From Acidobacteriota bacterium (GTDB lineage: Bacteria; Acidobacteriota; Terriglobia; Acidiferrales; 2-02-FULL-67-57), in assembly GCA_016189965.1 (NCBI GenBank), contig JACPRL010000109.1:1-8287 (forward strand): 8,287 nucleotides of DNA. Direction: 5' to 3'. Below are positions 1 through 5,526 of this stretch, one piece after another. The translations under genes and the position numbers were made by a program. Positions within the stretch are counted from its first letter, which is position 1. Every line of letters begins with the position of its first letter. The notes beneath the pieces were generated by a model. That model saw only the letters and a list, made by a program, of their open reading frames with translations. It did not search any database and was not told the DNA's origin.

Positions 1-447
1 CGACTTCACGTACTGCTCGAAGAGCTGGGTCCCCCGCTGCACCGCCGCCTGCAGCCCCGGCGACGCCGTCGGCTTCACCGTCATCACCTTCAGCGTCACC
101 CGGAAGAAACCCTCGCTGGTATCCACCTTCACCACGCGCGCCCGCTCGGTGCCCTCCACCAGCACGCGGATGTTGCCGTCGGGCAGCTTCACGCTCTGCA
201 CGATGTTGGCAATCGTCCCCACCTGGTGGATCTGGTTGGGCTTGGGGTCATCCACGGAGGCGTCGTGTTGCGTGGCGAGGAAGATCTTCTTCTCGGTGGC
301 CAGCGCTTCTTCCAGCGCGCGCACCGAGCTTTCCCGCCCCACGATGAACGGCGTCATCATATGGGGGAAGATCACCACGTCCCGAATCGGCATCATGGGG
401 AGCCGCTTAACGTGGTTGCGTTCTTTGTCCCGGTTGAACAGTGTCAC
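1..447 (-). CDS. lon: Lon ATP-dependent protease, N-terminal part (runs off left edge)
   Basis: These 149 codons encode the start of Lon, the cytoplasmic AAA+ serine protease that degrades misfolded and regulatory proteins. Only the N-terminal substrate-binding domain is visible; the ATPase and protease domains lie beyond the edge. The segment at residues 16-38 (LPMMPIRDVVIFPHMMTPFIVG) matches the usual opening of Lon, and the VLVEGTERARV stretch follows further on. I chose the GTG at 447 because an SD-like GGAGAAGG (457-464) sits 9 bases upstream and the short basic leader before LPMMPIRD has the normal family length. The next in-frame ATG, at residue 18, would cut into the conserved domain. 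The start lies one base after the clpX stop, which suggests translational coupling. Family identity is firm; whether the full gene is intact cannot be seen. Confidence 0.95.
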   Translation of the reverse strand, partial: MTLFNRDKERNHVKRLPMMPIRDVVIFPHMMTPFIVGRESSVRALEEALATEKKIFLATQHDASVDDPKPNQIHQVGTIANIVQSVKLPDGNIRVLVEGTERARVVKVDTSEGFFRVTLKVMTVKPTASPGLQAAVQRGTQLFEQYVKS

Positions 448-448
448 C

Positions 449-1708
449 TTAGCCCGCCTTCTCCAACCAATTGAGGTCGATTTCGCAACGTTCCACCATC
501 TCCTTCGTCACCAGAAATTCGCGCACCTCGCCGTGCGAGGGCAGGTGATACATCAATTCTAACATCAAATCCTCGAGAATCATACGCAGACCGCGCGCTC
601 CCACTTTGCGCTGCTCGGCCAGATGCGCCACCGTCTCCAGAGCCTCGTCGGTGAAGCGCAGGCGCACGTTCTCGTACTCAAACAGGCGCTGATACTGTTT
701 CACCAGGGCGTTCTTGGGCTGGGTGAGGATCTGCACCAGGGCCGCCACGTCCAGGTCGCTCAGCACCCCCACCACCGGCATCCGGCCCACGAATTCGGGG
801 ATCATGCCGTACTTGATCAGGTCGGTCGGCTGCACCTGCTCGAGCACGGCGATGTTGCGCCGCTGCGGCGTCAGGGGCGCCTCGCTGGTGATGAAGCCGA
901 GCGATTTCTGTCCCACGCGCCGCTCGATGATCTTCTCCAGCCCCACGAAGGTGCCCCCGCAGATGAAGAGAATGTTCGTCGTGTCGACCGGCGTGAACTC
1001 CTGGTGCGGGTGCTTGCGCCCGCCCTGCGGCGGCACGTTCGCCGTCGTGCCTTCCAGGATCTTCAGCAGCGCCTGCTGCACCCCTTCGCCGGAAACGTCG
1101 CGGGTGATCGACGGGTTCTCGTCCTTCTTGGCAATCTTGTCGATCTCGTCGATGTAGATGATGCCCTGCTGCGCCCGGGTGACGTCGCCCCCAGCCGCTT
1201 GCAACAGCTTGAGGATGATGTTCTCCACGTCCTCGCCCACGTAACCCGCTTCCGTCAGCGTCGTCGCATCGGCGATGGCGAACGGGACGTCGAGCTTCCG
1301 CGCCAGGGTCTGCGCGATCAGCGTCTTGCCCGTGCCGGTGGGGCCGATGAGCAGGATGTTGGACTTCGCCAGCTCCACCTCGTCGCTCTTCTTGTGCAGG
1401 TAGATGCGCTTGTAGCGGTTGTAGACCGCCACCGCCACTTTCTTCTTCGACTTTTCCGGTCCGATGACGTACTGCTCCAGAAAGGCCTTGATCTCGGCCG
1501 GCTTGGGCAGCCGCCCGGGCACGGCCTGCTGCGTCTGCTGCTCCAGCCGCTCTTCCTCCAGGATGCGCTGGCAGACGGCGATGCACTCGTTGCAGATGTA
1601 GGCCCGGCCCGCCTCGCCCGGCGAGGCAATCAGCCGCTCCACGGCCGCCTGGCTTTTGTGGCAGAACGAGCAGCGCAACGTCTCTTCCCCCCAGCGGCGC
1701 ACCGCCAT
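449..1708 (-). CDS. clpX: ClpX, ATP-binding unfoldase subunit of Clp protease
   Basis: ClpX is the hexameric AAA+ unfoldase that recognises substrates and threads them into the ClpP chamber in the cytoplasm. At 419 residues it has the usual length. Visible parts in order: an N-terminal zinc-binding domain with C13, C16, C39 and C42; Walker A GPTGTGKT at 122-129; the pore loop GYVG at 155-158; Walker B IIYIDEID at 183-190; the pore-2 region RDVSGEGVQQ at 203-212; and the ClpP-docking tripeptide LGF at 270-272, where E. coli has IGF. The sensor-2 motif GARGLR is at 370-375. The ATG at 1708 is preceded by a strong SD (AAGGAGG, about 1716-1722). The gene lies 49 bp after clpP and 1 bp before lon, so co-transcription and joint function with ClpP are likely. 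Nothing looks broken. Confidence 0.98.
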   Translation of the reverse strand: MAVRRWGEETLRCSFCHKSQAAVERLIASPGEAGRAYICNECIAVCQRILEEERLEQQTQQAVPGRLPKPAEIKAFLEQYVIGPEKSKKKVAVAVYNRYKRIYLHKKSDEVELAKSNILLIGPTGTGKTLIAQTLARKLDVPFAIADATTLTEAGYVGEDVENIILKLLQAAGGDVTRAQQGIIYIDEIDKIAKKDENPSITRDVSGEGVQQALLKILEGTTANVPPQGGRKHPHQEFTPVDTTNILFICGGTFVGLEKIIERRVGQKSLGFITSEAPLTPQRRNIAVLEQVQPTDLIKYGMIPEFVGRMPVVGVLSDLDVAALVQILTQPKNALVKQYQRLFEYENVRLRFTDEALETVAHLAEQRKVGARGLRMILEDLMLELMYHLPSHGEVREFLVTKEMVERCEIDLNWLEKAG

Positions 1709-1757
1709 CTCTCCTCCTCCTTAGATGAGCGAAGCCCGGCCGACGGTGGGCTTTCTC

Positions 1758-2384
1758 TCAGCGGCGCTTCTGATGAATGATCTCATCCACGATCCCGTAG
1801 GTTTTGGCCTCGTCGGCGTTCATGATGAAGTCGCGGCTCACGTCCTTCTCCACCCGCTCCAGCGATTGCCCGGTGTGCTTGGCCAGCAGCTGGTTGATCA
1901 CCGCCCGCATGCGGAGGATTTCCCGGGCGTGGATGTCAATATCGGTCGCCTGCCCGGAGAGTCCGCTCATCCCGGGCTCGTGGAGCAGGACGCGCGAGTT
2001 GGGCAGGGCGTAGCGCTTGCCCGGCGTCCCCGCGGCCAGCAGCAGCGCCGCCATCGAAGCCGCCTGGCCGATGCAATAGGTGGCCACGTTCGGCCGCACG
2101 AACTGCACCGTGTCGTAAATCGCCATCCCGGCCGTGATCGAGCCGCCGGGGGAGTTGATGTAGAGCTGGATGTCCCGCTCCGGGTCCTCGGCGTCCAAAA
2201 AGAGCAACTGGGCCGTAATCAGGTTGGCGATCTGGTCGTCAATCGGCGTCCCGATGAAAACGATGTTGTCCCGCAACAGCCGCGAGTAAATGTCGTAGGC
2301 TCGCTCCCCCCGGCTGGTCTGCTCGATGACCATGGGGATCAGCGTGCTGAAGTTCCGCGGGTTTTCAGGCTCGTTGTAGGGCAT
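1758..2384 (-). CDS. clpP: ClpP, ATP-dependent Clp protease proteolytic subunit
   Basis: ClpP is the serine peptidase that forms the two-ring degradation chamber paired with ClpX. The protein has 208 residues, normal for the family. The nucleophile is S110 in GQAASMAA, the catalytic histidine is H135 in LLHEPG, and D185 in SRDF completes the triad. The oxyanion-hole glycines are in SPGGS at 78-82. The segment PMVIEQTSRGERAYDIYSRLL at 17-37 is near-identical to known ClpP. About 13 residues precede it, like the short propeptide removed in E. coli ClpP. The loop after the catalytic His (EPGMSGLSGQATD) is one residue longer than my recollection of E. coli, and the usual HQP is HEP. The ATG at 2384 lacks a clear SD and lies 22 bp after tig, so it may rely on coupling. 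M18 is a less likely alternative start. Confidence 0.98.
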   Translation of the reverse strand: MPYNEPENPRNFSTLIPMVIEQTSRGERAYDIYSRLLRDNIVFIGTPIDDQIANLITAQLLFLDAEDPERDIQLYINSPGGSITAGMAIYDTVQFVRPNVATYCIGQAASMAALLLAAGTPGKRYALPNSRVLLHEPGMSGLSGQATDIDIHAREILRMRAVINQLLAKHTGQSLERVEKDVSRDFIMNADEAKTYGIVDEIIHQKRR

Positions 2385-2406
2385 TGTCGATTTTCATCAG
2401 GATTCG

Positions 2407-3693
2407 TCAGGCCCGACCTGGCGCCGAGAGCCGGGCGTGAGAGAGGAGGAATTCCACCACCTTCTCACTGCGGATGGCACTCTTTATCCTAACCAGCCCG
2501 CCTTCTTTTGTCAAGCGGGCGCGCAGCGCCTCGGGGCTCAGTTGGCTCCCCGCCGCCAGGCGCTCGATTTCCCGGTTCAGGTCGTCGTCGCGGGCGGCAA
2601 TACCTTCCGCCTCGGCGATACACTCGAGCAGCAAGCCGAGCCTCGCCTCCCGCTCCGCCGCCTCCCGCCCGCCCCGGCGCACCCGCCGCCAATCCACGTC
2701 CATCCGCCGCGGGTCGATCCCCTGCGCCAGCAGCCCCCGCACCTGCCGCTCCAGCCGCGCATCCATCTGCCGCTCCAGCAGCGCCTCCGGCACCGGGAAA
2801 TCGTGGCGCGCCAGCAGGGCGTCCAGCAGTCTCTGCCGCGTCAGCTCTTTTTCCCGCTCCGCACGCGCCTGCTCCAACCGCTCCCGCAGCTTGGCCTTCA
2901 ATTCCTCGAGCGTCGGGGCGTCGCTCACCTGGCGGGCAAACTCGTCATCGAGCCCCGGGAGCTTCTTGCGCTTCAGGCTCTTCACCCGCGCCGTAAAGGC
3001 CACCGTGCGGCCGGCCAGGTTGGCCTGCGGGAAGTCCTCCGGGTAGGCGACGCTGAACTGCCGCTCTTCGCCCGCGCGGGCGCCGCGCAGGCTGGCGCTG
3101 AAGGCTTCGAGCGTCGCCTCGGCGGCGATGTGCACCAGCGCCTCCTCCAGCACAATCGGCTCACGCTGCTCCTTCGGTTCCGTGACCACCCCCACCAGGT
3201 GCGCCACCACCGTGTCACCGTCTTCGGCCGCCCGGCCTTCCACCGGCTCATAGGTGGCTGCGCGCTCGCGCAGCGCTTCCAGTTCGTGCTCCAGGTCTTC
3301 CTCGCTCAGTTCCACGTGCGCCGCCTCCACCTCCAATCCCTTGTAGTCGCCCAGCTCGATTTCCGGCAGCACCTCGAATACAGCCCGGAAGCGCAGCGGC
3401 TTCTGCGGCTCGAACTCCAGGTCGTGGATCGCGGGGTCGCCCACCGGCGTCCACTTCCTCTCCTGGAAGGCGTTCTCCAGATAGGTGGGAATCAGGCTGT
3501 GCAGCACCTGCTCGCGGATGTCACCCCAGAAGCGCTGCCGCACAAGTTGCGCCGGGGCCTTGCCCGGGCGGAAGCCCGGCAGGCGCGCCATGCGGGCGAT
3601 CTGGCGGGTCACGCGCTCGGTCTCCCGCTCCACCACCTCGGCGGGAATCTCAATCGCTAGCTCGCGCTGGCAGCTTTTGGTCTCAGTCGCCAC
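2407..3693 (-). CDS. tig: Trigger factor, ribosome-associated chaperone
   Basis: Trigger factor binds the ribosome beside the exit tunnel and shields nascent chains. The 428-residue length fits. The N-terminal domain carries the ribosome-docking signature GFRPGKAP at 40-47. A PPIase-like domain spans about 157-240 and the helical chaperone arms follow to the end. The PPIase domain keeps its framework (EDGDTVV, AYPEDFPQANLAGRTVAF, LPGLDDEFA at 245-253) but lacks the usual IPGFE segment, having TLEAFSASL at 194-202 instead. Isomerase activity is therefore doubtful, while chaperone function should persist. The start is GTG at 3693: no upstream in-frame start exists before a stop, and the next ATG (residue 35) would remove half the ribosome-binding domain. 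No strong SD is visible. The gene leads tig-clpP-clpX-lon and follows tRNA-Leu on the same strand. Confidence 0.96.
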   Translation of the reverse strand: MATETKSCQRELAIEIPAEVVERETERVTRQIARMARLPGFRPGKAPAQLVRQRFWGDIREQVLHSLIPTYLENAFQERKWTPVGDPAIHDLEFEPQKPLRFRAVFEVLPEIELGDYKGLEVEAAHVELSEEDLEHELEALRERAATYEPVEGRAAEDGDTVVAHLVGVVTEPKEQREPIVLEEALVHIAAEATLEAFSASLRGARAGEERQFSVAYPEDFPQANLAGRTVAFTARVKSLKRKKLPGLDDEFARQVSDAPTLEELKAKLRERLEQARAEREKELTRQRLLDALLARHDFPVPEALLERQMDARLERQVRGLLAQGIDPRRMDVDWRRVRRGGREAAEREARLGLLLECIAEAEGIAARDDDLNREIERLAAGSQLSPEALRARLTKEGGLVRIKSAIRSEKVVEFLLSHARLSAPGRA

Positions 3694-3725
3694 AGTCGGT
3701 TGAGTTATGGCAAAGCAAAGTATTC

Positions 3726-3754
3726 AGGCTAACAGACAATCAGTAGCCTGGCAA
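3726..3754 (-). promoter_or_regulatory. Candidate promoter for tig (weak)
   Basis: On the minus strand, TTGCCA (3754-3749) and TAGCCT (3731-3726) are separated by exactly 17 bases, about 33 bases before the tig GTG. The -35 matches the sigma-70 consensus well, but the -10 matches only at three positions. It could let tig be transcribed independently of the tRNA, but readthrough from the tRNA promoter is equally possible. Confidence 0.25.
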
Positions 3755-3775
3755 CGGAGCGTGAGTTGGAAGGTA

Positions 3776-3881
3776 GTCCCTCGCTCGCTGCGCTCGCTCG
3801 GGACAAGTCTTGCGGGCGGGCCCTTCGACTCGTCCCGCCGTGGCGGGACTCGCTCAGGGCCATCCCGCCGGAGGCGGGATG
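3776..3881. repeat. Cluster of GC-rich palindromes between tRNA-Leu and tig
   Basis: Three adjacent palindromic units fill this gap. Unit 1 (3776-3804) is bounded by GTCCC/GGGAC with a TCGC-rich interior. Unit 2 (3820-3860) has outer arms GCCCT/AGGGC. At its centre is a perfect 8-bp stem, GTCCCGCC (3832-3839) and GGCGGGAC (3842-3849), with a GT loop; it is flanked by CCTTCGACTC and CGCTCAGG. Unit 3 (3861-3881) is a perfect 9-bp stem, CATCCCGCC/GGCGGGATG, with a GGA loop, and ends 2 bases from the tRNA 3' end. They resemble REP-type intergenic repeats. On the minus strand they would fold in RNA between the tRNA and tig, possibly aiding tRNA 3' processing or attenuating readthrough. No U-tract follows, so a standard terminator is not supported. 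Confidence 0.7.
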
Positions 3882-3883
3882 AG

Positions 3884-3966
3884 TGCGGAAGGTGGGAGTC
3901 GAACCCACACGGCCTTGCGGCCACGGGATCCTAAATCCCGTGCGTCTGCCATTCCGCCACTTCCGC
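3884..3966 (-). tRNA. tRNA-Leu, anticodon UAG
   Basis: An 83-nt class II tRNA folds cleanly on the minus strand. The acceptor stem GCGGAAG (3966-3960) pairs perfectly with CTTCCGC (3891-3885), with discriminator A at 3884. The anticodon stem CGGGA/TCCCG encloses the loop TTTAGGA, giving anticodon UAG with U33 and G37. A long variable arm (TGGCCGCAAGGCCGT) marks the Leu/Ser/Tyr class, and the T arm GTGGG-TTCGACT-CCCAC is canonical. UAG with discriminator A means leucine, reading CUA and probably other CUN codons. The CCA tail is not encoded and must be added by CCA transferase. It lies directly upstream of tig in the same direction, an arrangement I recall from other bacteria. Confidence 0.97.
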
Positions 3967-3976
3967 AGCCGGCTCC

Positions 3977-3982
3977 ATTCTA
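3977..3982 (-). promoter_or_regulatory. Candidate -10 box for tRNA-Leu (and possibly tig operon)
   Basis: TAGAAT on the minus strand ends 10 bases before the tRNA 5' end, the expected position for a -10 with a leader of a few bases. No good -35 is visible 16-18 bases upstream, where the sequence is GC-rich. This is a positional argument only. Confidence 0.4.
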
Positions 3983-4040
3983 CGACAGCTCGCGGTCCGC
4001 GGGTAGCCAGCCGGGGAGAACGAGAGGCGGCGAGCAAGGT

Positions 4041-4213
4041 GCTGAAAAATGCTGTGCGCGTGTCATTCCGAGCCCTTGCGCGCCGTGGCGGCGAGGAACC
4101 TGCTTTTTTCTTCAGCCCGTTGCCCCGGACAAGCAGATCCTTCGACTCCGCCCCGCCCTTTCCCTGGAAAGGGCGGGGCTCCGCTCAGGATGACAAACCG
4201 CGAGTTTTTCAGC
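4041..4213. repeat. 173-bp palindromic intergenic element (REP/MITE-like)
   Basis: The element is bounded by a perfect 9-bp inverted repeat, GCTGAAAAA (4041-4049) and TTTTTCAGC (4205-4213). Inside are two further imperfect inverted pairs. GTCATTCCGAGC (4062-4073) faces GCTCAGGATGAC (4183-4194), 10 of 12 matching. GAGGAACCTGCT (4093-4104) faces AGCAGATCCTTC (4132-4143), 9 of 12 matching. The right half holds a perfect 14-bp hairpin, 4150-4163 with 4166-4179 and a 2-nt loop, between CCTTCGACTC (4139-4148) and CGCTCAGG (4182-4189). The left half has a smaller CGCC-GT-GGCG hairpin (4081-4090). No ORF in it looks coding. It has the structure of a non-autonomous, structure-forming repeat; its copy number elsewhere cannot be seen here. 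No convincing target-site duplication borders it. Confidence 0.75.
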
Positions 4214-4232
4214 AGCCTGCAAGCCCCTACGG

Positions 4233-4718
4233 TCACAGCTTGCGCAAGTCCGCCAGAATCCGCGCCAGTGCCTTGCGCAAATCGTGCGGCGAGCGGAGGT
4301 CAAACCGGCGGGGCTTGAGCGGTTTCATCACCTTGCCCAGCTCATCCCAGGTTGCCTGGGCCATCTGATAGCGCAAATGGTAGACACGACACCGACAGCC
4401 CGCCGGCACGTCCACCGGTCTCAACTCCGAGCCCTGCGGAAACAGGATGTGACTGCTGAGAACGATGAACACTCGCCGCGGAGACTCCGGCCGGCTTGCC
4501 TTCGCCGCGCCCGCGGAGGCGTCGCAGGCCAAGCGCAGGCGCTCGGCCAGCACTTCTCGGAAGAAAGCGCCTTTCTGCTTTCTGCCCGCCAATTGATCCA
4601 GGCTGACGAGCCGGGGATTCATCTCATCCAGGGCTTGCCGCAGGCGGGGCCAATCGAGCTGCGCCAGGTTGTCCTGGCGAAAAATCACCTGGCGCGCGTC
4701 GAGGTCGAGTGCCGTCAT
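4233..4718 (-). CDS. C-terminal part of an interrupted protein of unknown function
   Basis: This 161-codon open frame is the continuation, in the same frame, of the secreted protein encoded upstream at 4740-5489; a single TAG separates them. I do not recognise a named family. The sequence contains an LDLDARQVIFRQ strand-like stretch at 4-15, then DWPRLRQALDEMNP, and a hydrophobic strand RRVFIVLSSHILFP at about 81-94 followed by a loop with GCRCR. The strand order and the VFIVLSS strand are loosely reminiscent of a von Willebrand A type fold, which is an inference. The ATG at 4718 has no good SD and would exclude eight residues (stop position plus LADGTLS) that fit the protein. Independent translation is therefore doubtful unless ribosomes reinitiate. 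On its own it has no signal peptide, so it would stay in the cytoplasm. Confidence 0.6.
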   Translation of the reverse strand: MTALDLDARQVIFRQDNLAQLDWPRLRQALDEMNPRLVSLDQLAGRKQKGAFFREVLAERLRLACDASAGAAKASRPESPRRVFIVLSSHILFPQGSELRPVDVPAGCRCRVYHLRYQMAQATWDELGKVMKPLKPRRFDLRSPHDLRKALARILADLRKL

Positions 4719-4739
4719 GCTGAGCGTCCCGTCGGCGAG

Positions 4740-4742
4740 CTA
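4740..4742 (-). other. In-frame TAG interrupting a longer gene
   Basis: The minus-strand frame reads ALSEI, TAG, LADGTLSMTALDLDARQ with no shift across the stop. It is the only stop between the start at 5489 and the TGA at 4233. Removing it gives one 418-codon frame. A single C-to-T change from CAG (Gln) would produce it. No SD or intergenic gap marks a new gene after it. Confidence 0.75.
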
Positions 4743-5489
4743 GATTTCGCTCAACGCCTTGAGGGCGCCGATCATGCGGGCGATGTTCCTATAGGTGGCC
4801 GCGAGCTGTCCGGTGAATTGCTGCGAGGGGCTGAAGTTCACCAGGATTTCAACCGCCACTGCCCGCCGGGTCTCGACCGGCAGCCAGAGCCGGCCGAGGA
4901 GCTTCGGCTGATATAAGGCATCCAAGCCGTCGCTTGAGGCGAGAAACTCCGCCCGGGGCAGAGTCCGAAAGGAACCGGGCAAAGCGTCGCCGCGAGGCGC
5001 CGCCACCCTGACCTCGTGGATGCTCAGACTCCGCGCTTGGCTTCCCCGGTCGTAGAGCAGGACGGCGGCCCTGTAGCTTCCGGGCGCCATCAGAGCTGTG
5101 GTCTGGAGTTCGAGCTCGGCGTCATCGGGTAGCGGTGACTCCACCGTGGTGTCGAACGGGTCATCATCGTTCAACCAGGCTCCGCTCTCATCCTGCACCC
5201 GCACCAGCCACAGCAGCTCGTGCTTCTGGGGGTTGGAGTTGAAATAGTTCGCCGGGACCCGCACCGCAAAATCCACCGCCAGGCGCTGGTCGTTGCGCAG
5301 GTAGGGCTTGTCGATGGTGACCGCCCAGGGGATTTGCGCGATGGGGCCGGCCTTTACCCACTCTTCGAACAACGACGGGGACAAGACCGGCTTGCGCGGG
5401 GTTGGCCAGGCGTAGCCCCCTGCGGGGGCCAACAAGGCGGCGCAAAAGAACAAGCAAGCGAAGCCCCGGCCATAGAAACGGGGTCTCAT
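4740..5489 (-). CDS. Secreted protein of unknown function, N-terminal part (stops early at TAG)
   Basis: 249 codons open with a clear signal peptide: basic MRPRFYGR, a hydrophobic core ACLFFCAALLAPAG, and a likely cleavage after GGYA (residue 27), so the product is exported. The mature part is not a family I can name. It has a WVKAGPIAQIPWAVTIDKPYLRNDQRL region and beta-rich segments such as SYRAAVLLYDRG and SIHEVRVAAP. It then reaches VAVEILVNFSPSQQFTG, which could be the first strand of a VWA-like fold that continues beyond the TAG. The ATG at 5489 was preferred to an earlier in-frame ATG at 5633, which lies inside the cupin gene and would bury the signal peptide. A TGCTATAAT extended -10 lies 22 bases upstream. 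Loss of the C-terminal 40% suggests an inactive or altered product. Confidence 0.65.
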   Translation of the reverse strand: MRPRFYGRGFACLFFCAALLAPAGGYAWPTPRKPVLSPSLFEEWVKAGPIAQIPWAVTIDKPYLRNDQRLAVDFAVRVPANYFNSNPQKHELLWLVRVQDESGAWLNDDDPFDTTVESPLPDDAELELQTTALMAPGSYRAAVLLYDRGSQARSLSIHEVRVAAPRGDALPGSFRTLPRAEFLASSDGLDALYQPKLLGRLWLPVETRRAVAVEILVNFSPSQQFTGQLAATYRNIARMIGALKALSEI

Positions 5490-5501
5490 CGGCGCGCCGA
5501 T
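5488..5501. promoter_or_regulatory. 14-bp perfect palindrome at the start codon (possible operator)
   Basis: ATCGGCGCGCCGAT is its own reverse complement. It sits between the TATAAT at 5511-5516 and the coding region, and its last two bases are the AT of the ATG at 5489. The position suits a repressor site or a hairpin masking the start. In GC-rich DNA a palindrome of this length can occur by chance. Confidence 0.35.
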
Positions 5502-5510
5502 AATGCCTCG

Positions 5511-5519
5511 ATTATAGCA
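5511..5519 (-). promoter_or_regulatory. Extended -10 promoter for the secreted-protein gene
   Basis: The minus strand reads TGCTATAAT, a perfect TATAAT with the TGn extension that can replace a -35. No TTGACA-like box is present 17 bases upstream. It begins 8 bases after the cupin stop, so the secreted-protein gene probably has its own transcript with a leader of roughly 15 bases. Confidence 0.6.
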
Positions 5520-5526
5520 GGCGGGT

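Noticed and set aside
623..1780. Long plus-strand open frame opposite clpX
   Set aside because: Its low-complexity His/Arg/Leu-rich composition is typical of the antisense of a GC-rich gene, and clpX on the other strand is unmistakable.
2437..3660. 407-codon plus-strand open frame opposite tig
   Set aside because: Antisense shadow of a GC-rich gene with no recognisable motifs; tig is well supported.
4150..4179. Strong hairpin as a rho-independent terminator
   Set aside because: No T-run follows the stem on either strand at the right distance; it fits a repeat element better.
3776..4213. CRISPR-like array
   Set aside because: The repeats are palindromes of differing sequence and spacing, with no regular repeat-spacer pattern or cas gene.
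4034..4223. GCAAG direct repeat flanking the 173-bp element as a target-site duplication
   Set aside because: The copies are 2 and 5 bases away from the element ends and only 5 bp long, so chance is likely.
3883..4368. Open frames across the tRNA and repeat region on both strands
   Set aside because: They run through the tRNA and palindromes, have no SD and show no protein-like composition.
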